The notes under the pieces were generated by a model. The model saw only the letters and a list, made by a program, of their open reading frames with translations, was not told where the DNA came from and ran no database searches. Shown one piece after another: positions 42,942-51,612 of a DNA stretch of 64,000 nt. Positions within the stretch are counted from its first letter, which is position 1. Each line of letters opens with the position of its first letter. The stretch is from DASPPM01 sp052143835 (GTDB taxonomy: Bacteria; Pseudomonadota; Alphaproteobacteria; JACZXZ01). The DNA is taken from NCBI GenBank assembly GCA_052143835.1, contig JBKQRV010000112.1:1-64000 (forward strand), written 5' to 3'. The position numbers were made by a program, and so were the translations under genes.

Positions 42942-43803
42942 CTAATGCTGCATGCCCCATTTGCGCACGGTCGCCGCCTCGAGGTTGCGGAAGATGCCGT
43001 TCTCGACGATGAGTCCGATGATGATGACGCTCGCCAGCCCGGCGAAGACGGCGGGGATGTCGAGATCGTTCTTGCGCTCGAAGATGAACCAGCCGAGCCC
43101 GCCCGAGCCCGAGGTGACGCCGAAGATGAGCTCGGCGGCGATGAGGGTGCGCCAGGCGAAGGCCCAGCCGATCTTGAGGCCCGCGAGGATGCTCGGGAAG
43201 GCGGCGGGGACGAGGATGCGAGCGACGTAGCGCGGGCCCTTCAAGCCGTAGTTGCGGCCCACCATGCGCAGCGTGGTCGAGACGGCGGTGAAGCCCGCGT
43301 GGGTGTTGAGCGCCACCGGCCACAGCACGGAATGGATGAGGACGAAGACGGTGCTGCCGTTGCCGAGGCCGAACCAGAGGAGCGCGATCGGCAGAAGGGC
43401 GATCGAGGGCAGCGGATTGAACATCGCGGTGAGCGTCTCGAGCAGATCGCTGCCGATACGCGAGCTCACGGCAAAGGCGCTCAGCAGCATGGCGAGCGCC
43501 AGGCCCGCTGCATAGCCCATGAGCAGGACCTTGAGCGAGAGTGCTGCGCGCGCGAGCAAGCCGCCCGAGAGGATGGCTTGGAAAAGCGCCTTGGCGGTAG
43601 CCGTGAAGCTCGGCAGCAGGAGCGGGTTGTCGAGCGAGGCGGCATAAATCTGCCAGACCGCGCAGAGGAGTGCCAAGATGGCGAGCTTGCGCGCGAAGGC
43701 GCTGCCATAGAGGCGCTCGGCGAGCGTGAGCGGCTTCTCGATCACGGCGGCCATCGGCTGATCGCTGCCCGGCGTGACGAACTCCGGACGAGAGGGCTCG
43801 ACA

Positions 43804-43811
<8 letters not shown>
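42942..43811 (-). CDS. NitT/TauT-type ABC transporter permease (SsuC/TauC-like)
   Basis: 289 residues with about six hydrophobic segments. The EAA loop is in GRNYGLKGPRYVARILVPAAFPSILAGLK, cited from RILVPAAFPSIL, typical of the sulfonate/nitrate permeases. ATG 43811 overlaps the ATPase stop by 8 bp, so translation is coupled. The in-frame extension upstream is inside the ATPase gene and is not used. With the ATPase it is two thirds of an importer. The only matching binding protein in the window is at 38576-39598. Confidence 0.87.
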
Positions 43812-44592
<781 letters not shown>

Positions 44593-44865
44593 CGCGTTTG
44601 CTCCTCGTAAGGAAAGACAAATCCCGCGGCCTGGCGAGCGCGGCGATCGCGCGCCTGTGCTGGCTCCGGGCCTCGACTATAGGGCAAGGCTCGCGCGCGA
44701 TACCACCTTCGGCCGCCGCGTCGAACGGGGCCGAGGGTCGTCTTGACGCTCGCGGGGCGGCCATGCGACGGTTGTCGCAAAGGGCGCACCAATTTCCGGT
44801 AACGGCTTGGTCTAGCGGAGATTTTCCGCGTGGCGCCGGGATTGCGGAGGAGGCAGAGGCGAGGC

Positions 44866-46977
44866 ATGGATCGTGCTCGGAAAGCGGCCAAGGGCGCGCG
44901 GGCGGCACCCCGCGCCAAAGGACGCAGGCGCCAAGCCACGCCGTCCTCCCCGGCGCCGGTCAAGGCCAAGCGCGCCAAGCGGCAGCCCGGTGCGGGGGCC
45001 GCAAAAACGTCGCCGCCGCGCGCTCAAAAGACGCGCGCGCGCAAGGCCTCGCCGCCATCTGCTGCAAAGCCTCGAGGCGCGCGCGTCGGCAGCGAGGAGC
45101 GCTACCGTCTCGCGGCGGCGGCGGCGGCACCGATCCTTCTGCTCGCGCCGAACCTGGTGGTGCTCGAGTTCAATCGCGAGGCCGAGCGGCTCTATGGGCT
45201 CTCCCGCGACGATGTGATCGGCAAGGACTACTTCCGTACGCTCGACCGCGACGGGCGCGGTGGACTCAGCCGTGCCGATCTGAGCGAGGCGCTCAAGGCG
45301 CGCACGGTGCGCGGGATCGAGGGGCGCGTGCGCCGGCCCGACGGGACGGAGCGCGTGCTGCTGTGGAACGCGACGCGCGTCAACGATCCGGCCGGCCGGG
45401 CGCTCGGCGTGATCGCCGTGGCCCAGGACATCACCGAGCGGCAAAGTGCGGAGGAGGCGCTCAGGGAGCGCGAGGCGCGCCTGCGCTCGATCATCGAGAC
45501 GGCACCCGACGCCATCATCACGATCGACGAGCGCGGCATCGTGCAATCCTTCAGCGCCGCCGCCGAGAAGCTTTTCGGCTACGCGGCCGGCGAGGTGATC
45601 GGGCGGAACGTCAAGATGCTCATGCCCTCTCCCCACCATGAGAACCACGACGCCTACCTTGCGCGCTACCTCCGCACCGGAGAGAAGCGCATCATCGGCA
45701 TCGGCCGCGAGGTCGAGGCCCGGCGCAAGGACGGCACCATTTTCCCGATGGAGCTCGCGGTCGGCGAGGTCAAGCTCGGCGCGACGCATATCTTCACCGG
45801 CTTCATCCGCGACTTGAGCGCGCGCGCCAGGCTCGAGCAGGAGCTGCGTCAGGCGCAGAAGATGGAGGCGATCGGCCAGCTCACCGGCGGCGTCGCCCAC
45901 GACTTCAACAATCTGATCACCGTGATCACCGGCAATCTCGAGATGCTCGAGCATCGGCTGGATCGGGCCGAGGACCGCGAGATCCTCGGCGAGGTGCGCG
46001 AGGCCGCCGAGCTCGGCGCCAAGCTCGCGAGCCGCCTTCTCGCCTTCGGGCGGCGCCAGCCGCTCAATCCGAGGCCGATCGACTTGAGCGCGCACGCCGC
46101 CGGCATCAGCGAGCTCCTGCGCCGCAGCCTCGGCGAGATGATTCGCATCGAGACCCGGCTCGCCCCCGATCTGCCCCCGACCTTGGCCGATCCGGGGCAA
46201 GTGGAGAACGTGCTGCTCAACCTCGCGATCAACGCCCGCGACGCCATGCCGGAGGGCGGCCGGCTCATCATCCAGACGGAGCCGGCCGAGATCGACGCGG
46301 ACTATGCGGCACTCGAGCTCGGTCTGAGGCCGGGCCCTTACGTCTTGCTCGCCGTCACGGACACCGGCCACGGCATGGCGCCGGAGGTGCTCGAGCGCGC
46401 CTTCGAGCCGTTCTTCACCACCAAGGGGGCGGGGATCGGCAGCGGGCTCGGCCTCAGCATGGTCTACGGCTTCGTCAAGCAGTCGGGCGGCCACGTCCGC
46501 CTCTACAGCGAGCCCGGCAGGGGGACGACCGTGCGCATCTATCTCCCCGCGAGCGGCGAAGGTGCTGCCCACCGGGAAGCGAGGGCGCCTCACGGCGTGG
46601 GGCGGGCGCCCGCGGGCGAGATCGTGCTCGTGGTCGAGGACGACGATCGCGTGCGGCGGACCTCGGTCAAGCGGCTCAAGGAGCTCGGCTACGAGGTGCT
46701 CGATGTCGCAAGCGGAAAAGCGGCCCTCGAGACGATCGAGCGGGGCGAGGCGATCGACCTCCTCTTCACCGACGTGGTGATGCCGGGGGGCATGACCGGG
46801 ATCGATCTTGCCCGCGCGGCACGCGCGCTCAGACCAGAGCTCAAGATCCTCTTCACCTCCGGCTATGCCGATCCCGCGGTCGTCGAGGACGGCATGCCGG
46901 CCAACGCCCTCTGGCTCGGCAAGCCCTACAGCAACGCCGACCTCGCCGCGCGGCTCAGGGAGCTGCTCGAGAGCTAA
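44866..46977 (+). CDS. Soluble FixL-like PAS-PAS hybrid histidine kinase with C-terminal receiver
   Basis: About 703 residues with no membrane segment. In order: a Lys/Arg/Ala-rich tail (1-75), PAS about 78-190, PAS about 205-320, HisKA with H-box GGVAHDFNN (His345), HATPase with NxxxNARDAM and GLGLSMVYGF, and a receiver starting IVLVVEDDDR with its aspartate in LLFTDVVMPGG. The second PAS closely follows FixL: the heme-ligand His corresponds to His261 in ENHDAYLARY, and the arginine of the oxygen pocket corresponds to Arg281 in IIGIGREV. Oxygen or NO sensing through heme is therefore likely. ATG 44866 has AGAGGCGAGGC upstream. A Crp/Fnr regulator lies 1.2 kb away. Confidence 0.85.
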   Translation: MDRARKAAKGARAAPRAKGRRRQATPSSPAPVKAKRAKRQPGAGAAKTSPPRAQKTRARKASPPSAAKPRGARVGSEERYRLAAAAAAPILLLAPNLVVLEFNREAERLYGLSRDDVIGKDYFRTLDRDGRGGLSRADLSEALKARTVRGIEGRVRRPDGTERVLLWNATRVNDPAGRALGVIAVAQDITERQSAEEALREREARLRSIIETAPDAIITIDERGIVQSFSAAAEKLFGYAAGEVIGRNVKMLMPSPHHENHDAYLARYLRTGEKRIIGIGREVEARRKDGTIFPMELAVGEVKLGATHIFTGFIRDLSARARLEQELRQAQKMEAIGQLTGGVAHDFNNLITVITGNLEMLEHRLDRAEDREILGEVREAAELGAKLASRLLAFGRRQPLNPRPIDLSAHAAGISELLRRSLGEMIRIETRLAPDLPPTLADPGQVENVLLNLAINARDAMPEGGRLIIQTEPAEIDADYAALELGLRPGPYVLLAVTDTGHGMAPEVLERAFEPFFTTKGAGIGSGLGLSMVYGFVKQSGGHVRLYSEPGRGTTVRIYLPASGEGAAHREARAPHGVGRAPAGEIVLVVEDDDRVRRTSVKRLKELGYEVLDVASGKAALETIERGEAIDLLFTDVVMPGGMTGIDLARAARALRPELKILFTSGYADPAVVEDGMPANALWLGKPYSNADLAARLRELLES

Positions 46978-47029
46978 GGCGCCACCGCCGGCGGCGCGAA
47001 GATGTGTGCACCCCTAGTGCCCCTATTCG

Positions 47030-47199
47030 CAAGTTCGTCTCACCTGGAGAAAACCGTCATTGCGAGCGCAGCGAACCCCGGCGTACGCCGGGGCAGGGCG
47101 CTGGGTGCGATACCCGCTCTGGATTGCTTCGGCGCCTTTCGGGCGCCTCGCAATGACGAGTGTTTTCCTGATGGCGTGAATTTCAGAACCAGGACACTG
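47030..47199. repeat. Family-A palindromic element (copy 2, inverted)
   Basis: Core ends CGTCATTGCGAG (47055-47066) and CTCGCAATGACG (47147-47158), with a perfect inner hairpin CCCCGGCGTACGCCGGGG at about 47076-47093. Flanks GTTCGTCTCACCTGG and GTTTTCCTGATGGCGTGAA are the reverse complements of flanks of copies 1 and 3. It occupies the gap between the convergent sensor kinase and response regulator stops. Confidence 0.8.
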
Positions 47200-47220
47200 G
47201 TGCGAAAGTCGGCGCTCTGC

Positions 47221-47958
47221 TCACCGCGCGGTGACCGCGGCGGCGAAGACGTAGCCGGCACCGCGCACCGTCTTGATCAGCTCCGGCTTGGCGGGGTCGC
47301 GCTCGATCTTGCGGCGCAGCCGCGCCACCTGGGTGTCGATGCTGCGGTCGAAGGCCGACCAGCCGCGCCCCTTGACGAGATCGAGAAGCTGGTCGCGCGT
47401 CAGCACCCTGTTGGCATTGCGCGCGAAGACGCGCAGGAGCTCGAACTCGCCCGTGGTGAGCGGCACGCGCTCACCCGAGGGCGGATTGAGCTCCCGTCGC
47501 GTGAGGTCGAGCTCCCAGCCGAGGAAGCCCAGGATTTCACCGGAGGCCGGGGACGGCGGCTTGTCCTCCTCGGAGGGCCGCGCCGGTGCGCGCGTGCGGC
47601 GCAGCACGCTGCGGATGCGCGCCAGCACCTCGCGCAGGTGGAAGGGCTTGGTCAAGTAGTCGTCGGCACCGGCTTCGAGACCCACGACCCGGTCGATGAG
47701 GTCGCCCTTGCCGGTCAGGATGATGATGGGGACGGAGCTGTGCCGTCGGATGTCGCGCGCGAGCGAGAGCCCGTCCTCGCCCGGCATCACCAGGTCGAGG
47801 AGCACGAGATCGACCTCGGCCTCCTTGAGCGCCGCCCTGAGCGCCGTCCCGTCCGCCGCCTCGCTGACCCGGAAGCCCTCCGCCTCGAGGTAACGGCGCA
47901 GCATGCTGCGAATGCCCTTGTCGTCGTCGACGACCAGGATATGAGGCTTTTCGCTCAT
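47221..47958 (-). CDS. OmpR/PhoB-family response regulator
   Basis: 245 residues. The receiver has Asp11/Asp12, phospho-acceptor Asp55 in LVLLDLVMPGEDG and Lys104 in YLTKPF. The C-terminal winged helix ends with TVRGAGYVFAAAV, typical of OmpR-type DNA binding. A linker of about 30 residues rich in Pro/Arg joins them. It is convergent with the FixL-like hybrid kinase, so it may or may not be its partner. FixL normally works with a LuxR-type FixJ, which is absent here. A direct repeat at 48024-48041 in its upstream region may be its own binding site. Confidence 0.88.
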   Translation of the reverse strand: MSEKPHILVVDDDKGIRSMLRRYLEAEGFRVSEAADGTALRAALKEAEVDLVLLDLVMPGEDGLSLARDIRRHSSVPIIILTGKGDLIDRVVGLEAGADDYLTKPFHLREVLARIRSVLRRTRAPARPSEEDKPPSPASGEILGFLGWELDLTRRELNPPSGERVPLTTGEFELLRVFARNANRVLTRDQLLDLVKGRGWSAFDRSIDTQVARLRRKIERDPAKPELIKTVRGAGYVFAAAVTAR

Positions 47959-48023
47959 TCCGCCCCGTCGCCCGGCGGCTCATCGGGAATCGCCGGCGCC
48001 GCCCCTTCTGGCACAGTTCTGCT

Positions 48024-48041
48024 GTCACAATCCGTCACAAT
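48024..48041. promoter_or_regulatory. Direct repeat GTCACAAT, possible OmpR-family binding site
   Basis: GTCACAAT occurs at 48024-48031 and 48034-48041, two repeats with 10-bp periodicity, as in PhoB/OmpR-type boxes. It lies between the divergent response regulator (47958) and Crp/Fnr (48154) genes and could control both. A half-site TTGAT (48052-48056) beside it may be a degenerate Fnr/FixK box, with only a weak second half. Confidence 0.5.
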
Positions 48042-48059
48042 TCGCCATCCATTGATACC

Positions 48060-48087
48060 AAAAAACGCCCGATCTGACATCAGGGCG
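48060..48087 (-). terminator. Intrinsic-terminator-like hairpin in the response regulator leader region
   Basis: On the minus strand CGCCCTGAT and ATCGGGCG can pair (8 bp, one bulged T) around the loop GTCAG, followed by TTTTTT. It stands about 100 bp upstream of the response regulator start and 67 bp upstream of the Crp/Fnr start in the other direction. It could be a leader attenuator of the regulator or block antisense transcription from the crp-type gene. No leader ORF was recognised. Confidence 0.55.
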
Positions 48088-48153
48088 TGACCTTCGCCCG
48101 TTAAGTCTCGTTGCGCCAGACAGCCGGGGACAGGGACGAGAGGAGAGATCGCC

Positions 48154-48873
48154 ATGTACGCCCATACCGCCCAGAACGCGGTTCCCGCCTTCAACTTCGA
48201 CGCACTCGCCATCTGCCGCGGCCTCGAGCGCTCGGCGGTGACGCGCATCGCCGCGGTCAGTCTCCAGCAGAAGCTTGCCGGCGGCCAGACCGTCTTCTGC
48301 GAAGGCGATCTTGCCGAGAGCGTCTACGAGATCGTGAGCGGCATGCTGAAGCTCTACAAGCTGCTCCCCGACGGCCGGCGGCAAGTCACCGGCTTTCTCT
48401 TGCGCGGACACCTCCTGGGCCTCGCCAGCAACGAGCGCTATCTCTATACGGCCGAGGCGGTCACCCCCGTCACGCTCTGCCGCTATCCCAAGGCCCGCTT
48501 CGAACGCCTCCTCGACGAGGTGCCCGGTTTCGCCCGGCGCCTGCTCGCGGTGACCTCCGACGAGTTGCGCGCGGCGCAGGACCAGATGGTGCTGCTGGGA
48601 CGCAAGTCCGCGGCCGAGAAGCTCGCGAGCTTTCTCCTCATGACGGCCGAAGACCAGGACGACGGGGAGGAGGAGAGCGACACGGTGAATATCCCGATGG
48701 GCCGGGCCGACATCGCCGATTACCTCGGACTCTCGACCGAGACCGTGAGCCGGACGCTCACCCAGCTGAAGTGCCGCGGCGTGATCGCGCTGCCCACCTC
48801 CGCGAACATCGAGATCCTTCAACGCGACAAGCTCGAGCAGCTCGCGGAAGGCAATCTTCCCGAGGATTTCTGA
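48154..48873 (+). CDS. Crp/Fnr-family transcription regulator (FixK/FnrN type DNA-reading)
   Basis: 239 residues: cyclic-nucleotide-type beta barrel (about 30-140), dimer helix and a C-terminal helix-turn-helix. The recognition helix reads LSTETVSRTLTQLK with Glu196, Ser199 and Arg200, the ExxSR set that recognises TTGAT-N4-ATCAA in Fnr and FixK. The N-terminal four-cysteine cluster of Fnr is absent (only scattered cysteines), so it should not hold a 4Fe-4S sensor, which is FixK-like. ATG 48154 has AGAGGAGAGATCGCC upstream. Oxygen- or NO-related control is inferred from the HTH and the nearby heme-PAS kinase. Confidence 0.87.
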   Translation: MYAHTAQNAVPAFNFDALAICRGLERSAVTRIAAVSLQQKLAGGQTVFCEGDLAESVYEIVSGMLKLYKLLPDGRRQVTGFLLRGHLLGLASNERYLYTAEAVTPVTLCRYPKARFERLLDEVPGFARRLLAVTSDELRAAQDQMVLLGRKSAAEKLASFLLMTAEDQDDGEEESDTVNIPMGRADIADYLGLSTETVSRTLTQLKCRGVIALPTSANIEILQRDKLEQLAEGNLPEDF

Positions 48874-48908
48874 GCGTCAGGAGGCGGGCCGGAAAAGCCG
48901 CTCTCGCC

Positions 48909-49373
48909 ATGGCAAAGCTTCCACCATCGGGCGCCCGCACCTACGCGGGACGGCGCGCCCTCGTCGTCGAGCATGACGGAGAGACGCGCTCGCGCTATCG
49001 CACGCTGCTCGAAGGCCTCGGCTTCCAGGTCAGGAGCGTCGAGCGCGGGGCGGCCGCCATCGAGGCGGCACGGGAGGTGCTGCCGGATGTCGTGCTCATG
49101 GACGTGCAGCTGAGCGACGTCTCCGGCCTCGAAGCGGCGCGGTGGCTGAAGTCCGAGCCGGCCTTGCGAGCGATCCCGGTGATCGCCAGCAGCACGATGA
49201 CCTTCGCCAAGGGGGACCGCGCGCTCGCCGAGAGCGGCGTCAACGTCCTCCTGCACAAGCCGGTCCCCTCGCAGCATCTTTCGCGCGCCATCCACGCCGT
49301 GCTGGAAGACGCCGACGGCACGAACGAGGGACGCGCACCTCGGCGACATCCGAGCAAGGGCCGACGCGGCTAA
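48909..49373 (+). CDS. Single-domain response regulator receiver
   Basis: 154 residues: a receiver domain flanked by short basic tails. The acidic pocket is ALVVEHDGE (Glu21, Asp23, with His in the second acidic place), the acceptor is Asp65 in VVLMDVQLSDVSG, the hydroxyl residue is in IASSTMT, and Lys117 is in LLHKPV. It has no output domain, so it probably transfers phosphate or acts by protein contact, like DivK or CheY types. It starts 36 bp after the Crp/Fnr stop and is probably cotranscribed. Confidence 0.82.
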   Translation: MAKLPPSGARTYAGRRALVVEHDGETRSRYRTLLEGLGFQVRSVERGAAAIEAAREVLPDVVLMDVQLSDVSGLEAARWLKSEPALRAIPVIASSTMTFAKGDRALAESGVNVLLHKPVPSQHLSRAIHAVLEDADGTNEGRAPRRHPSKGRRG

Positions 49374-49540
49374 ACCGCGCGAGCCCCGCTTGCCGCACGG
49401 CCGCCTGGAACGCTTGCCCCGCGGCGGCGCCGTCGCCCCCGATCATCCGGTTGACCTCGCTTACGAAGACGGGCCAATCTCGCTTTGCCTCGCGCGGCCG
49501 CAGCACCTCTTGCGCGCGCACGAAGGGGGGAATTTCGAGC

Positions 49541-50551
49541 ATGAGCCGAACCCGCATCGCAAGCGAGGTCGATTTCGACAAGGAAGGCAAGCAGCACGGC
49601 TTCCTTCGCCTGCCCCATTCGACCCACCGCTCGGCCTATGGCTGGATTCCGATCCCGATCAGCTGCGTCAAGCGCGGCGAGGGGCCGAGCGTGCTGCTGA
49701 TCTCGGGCAACCACGGCGACGAATACGAGGGTCAGGTGGCGCTCATGAAGCTCACCCGCCGGCTCGAGCCCGCGGACGTGAGCGGGCGCATCATCATCCT
49801 GTCGGCGGCCAACTTCCCGGCGGCGAGTGCCGGAGAGCGCACCTCGCCGATCGACGACGGCAATCTCAACCGCAGCTTTCCCGGCAATCCCGACGGCTCG
49901 GTCACGCAGATGATCGCCCATTACATCGAGACGGTGCTGCTGCCCATGGCCGACCTCGCGATCGACCTGCATTCGGGCGGCAGCTCGCTCATGTATATCC
50001 CGAGCGCGCTCATCCGGCGTACGGATGATGCGGAGAGATTGGCGAAGCTCAAGAAGCTCCTTGCGCTCTTCGGCGCGCCCGTCAGCTTCGTCTTTGCCAT
50101 GCCGCAAGGCGAGGATCGCACGCTCTCGGCCGCGGCCAACCGCGCAGGCGTCCCCCTTCTCGGCGCCGAGATCGGCGGCGGCGGCACCGTTCAGCCCCAT
50201 GCGCTCAGGATCGCCGAGACGGGATTGGCGCGCGTGCTCATGGCGGCCGGCGTGCTCGCCCGCGCGCTCACGGGCGAGCCGGCGCCCAAGACGCGCTTCA
50301 TGCAGGTCGCCGGTGCGGACTATTACGTCTATGCGCCGGAGAGCGGTCTCTTCGAGCCCCTTGTCGAGCTCGGCGCCGAGGTCAAGGCAGGCGACGTTGC
50401 CGGCGCCATCCATTTCCCCGCGACTCCTTGGCGCGAGCCGGCGCTCGCCAGCTTCGCGCGCGCCGGACTCGTGATCTGCAGGCGCGTCCCCGGCCGCAGC
50501 GAGCGCGGCGACTGCCTCTTCCATCTCGCGACCGATATCGCCGTCGGTTGA
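49541..50551 (+). CDS. Succinylglutamate desuccinylase/aspartoacylase-family deacylase (DoeB-like)
   Basis: 336 residues of M14-like zinc hydrolase. Zinc ligands His58 and Glu61 in GNHGDEYEG, His144 in DLHSGG, and catalytic Glu210 in GAEIGGGG are visible. NLNRSFPGNPDG and the C-terminal biotinyl-like domain (ESGLFEPLVELGAEVKAGD) are characteristic of DoeB, which deacetylates N-acetyl-diaminobutyrate during ectoine breakdown. Close relatives act on other N-acyl amino acids. The open frame extends 133 codons further upstream through the receiver gene region, but ATG 49541 (CGAAGGGGGGAA upstream) fits the family. It is followed by an SDR gene 27 bp later. Confidence 0.82.
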   Translation: MSRTRIASEVDFDKEGKQHGFLRLPHSTHRSAYGWIPIPISCVKRGEGPSVLLISGNHGDEYEGQVALMKLTRRLEPADVSGRIIILSAANFPAASAGERTSPIDDGNLNRSFPGNPDGSVTQMIAHYIETVLLPMADLAIDLHSGGSSLMYIPSALIRRTDDAERLAKLKKLLALFGAPVSFVFAMPQGEDRTLSAAANRAGVPLLGAEIGGGGTVQPHALRIAETGLARVLMAAGVLARALTGEPAPKTRFMQVAGADYYVYAPESGLFEPLVELGAEVKAGDVAGAIHFPATPWREPALASFARAGLVICRRVPGRSERGDCLFHLATDIAVG

Positions 50552-50578
50552 GCATCAGGCTGAGCGGAGGGATAAGCC

Positions 50579-51361
50579 ATGGAGCTTGGACTTGAGGGCA
50601 AGGTGGCGCTCGTCACCGGCTCGAGCCGCGGCATCGGCCGCGGCATCGCCTTGGCCCTTGCCGAGGAAGGGGCGCGGGTGATGCTCACCGGGCGCGACCG
50701 CGGAGCCCTCGATGAGGTCGCGGGCGAGGCGAGGAAGCGCGGTCGCGAGGCGCACGTCCACGCCGGCGACTTGCGCGAGGCGAGCGAGGCCGAGCGGCTC
50801 GTCGCCGCGGTGCGCGAGCGCTACGGCAGGCTCGACATTCTCGTCAACAACGCGGGTGCTGCCAAGCGCGGCGATTTCTTCGCGCTCTCCGAGGAGGACT
50901 GGCAGGACGGCTTCGCCCTCAAGTTCTTCGCCCATGTCCGCCTGGCGCGCGCGGCCTGGCCGCTGCTCAAGGAGAGCAAGGGCTCGCTCCTTGCCATCGT
51001 CGGCGTCGGCGGGCGCACGCCGAGTGCCGATTTCACCATCGGCAGCACGGTCAATGCCAGCTGCCTCGCCTTCACCAAGGCGCTCGCCGACATCGGCAAA
51101 GGCTGTGGCGTGCAGGTGAACGCGATCAATCCGGGTGCGGTCGAGACCGCGCGCCTCAAGCGCAACCTCGCCGCTCTCATGGCCAAGACCGGCCTCGACG
51201 AGGCCGCGGCCAGGGAGCGCTTTCGTCTCGAGCACGGCAGCATCCGCATCGGCCGGCCCGAGGACATCGCCGGCCTCGCCGCCTTCGTCCTCTCGGCGCG
51301 CGGACGCTGGCTCCACGGTTCGATCATCGACATGGACGGCGGCCAGACGAGGACGCTTTAG
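50579..51361 (+). CDS. SDR-family protein lacking the catalytic YxxxK
   Basis: 260 residues. The Rossmann part is normal: TGSSRGIGRG near residue 13 and ILVNNAG about residue 88. In place of the SxxxY-x3-K catalytic region the sequence reads FTIGSTVNASCLAFTKAL, so by alignment Tyr becomes Gly and Lys becomes Asn, and the usual serine is also missing (AIVGVGGRT). It is probably a divergent SDR with altered or no redox activity. The C-terminus LHGSIIDMDGGQTRTL is SDR-like. ATG 50579 has CGGAGGGATAAGCC upstream. It is 27 bp after the DoeB-like gene. Confidence 0.83.
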   Translation: MELGLEGKVALVTGSSRGIGRGIALALAEEGARVMLTGRDRGALDEVAGEARKRGREAHVHAGDLREASEAERLVAAVRERYGRLDILVNNAGAAKRGDFFALSEEDWQDGFALKFFAHVRLARAAWPLLKESKGSLLAIVGVGGRTPSADFTIGSTVNASCLAFTKALADIGKGCGVQVNAINPGAVETARLKRNLAALMAKTGLDEAAARERFRLEHGSIRIGRPEDIAGLAAFVLSARGRWLHGSIIDMDGGQTRTL

Positions 51362-51364
51362 CGT

Positions 51365-51530
51365 CCGGGTTCTGACATTCATGGCATCAGGAAAACAGTT
51401 GTCATTGCGAGGCGCCCGAAGGGCGCCGAAGCAATCCAGAAACGGTTTCGCACCAGGCGCCCTGCCCCGGCGTACGCCGGGGTTCGCTGCGCTCGCAATG
51501 ACGGTTATTCCCGGGTGAGACGAGCTCCCG
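51365..51530. repeat. Family-A palindromic element (copy 3)
   Basis: Core 51401-51503 with ends GTCATTGCGAG and CTCGCAATGAC, the same inner GGCGCCCGAA / CCCCGGCGTACGCCGGGG parts and flanks (GGTTCTGACATTCATGGCATC, quoted as GGTTCTGACATTC, and CGGTTATTC...GTGAGACGA) as the copies at 22905 and 47030. It starts a few bases after the SDR stop codon. The rest of the gap to 51612 contains no gene. Confidence 0.8.
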
Positions 51531-51612
51531 AATGGGGATATTAGACTCGTCCCGCCGGCTTCGTTTCGCGCGCGCGTCGACGGTCGCGATCGCGAAGCGG
51601 CCGTAGCCGCGA

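Noticed and set aside
48052..48065. Fnr/FixK box upstream of the Crp/Fnr gene
   Set aside because: Only the left half TTGAT is good. The right half is AAAAA instead of ATCAA, so I list it only as a possible half-site.
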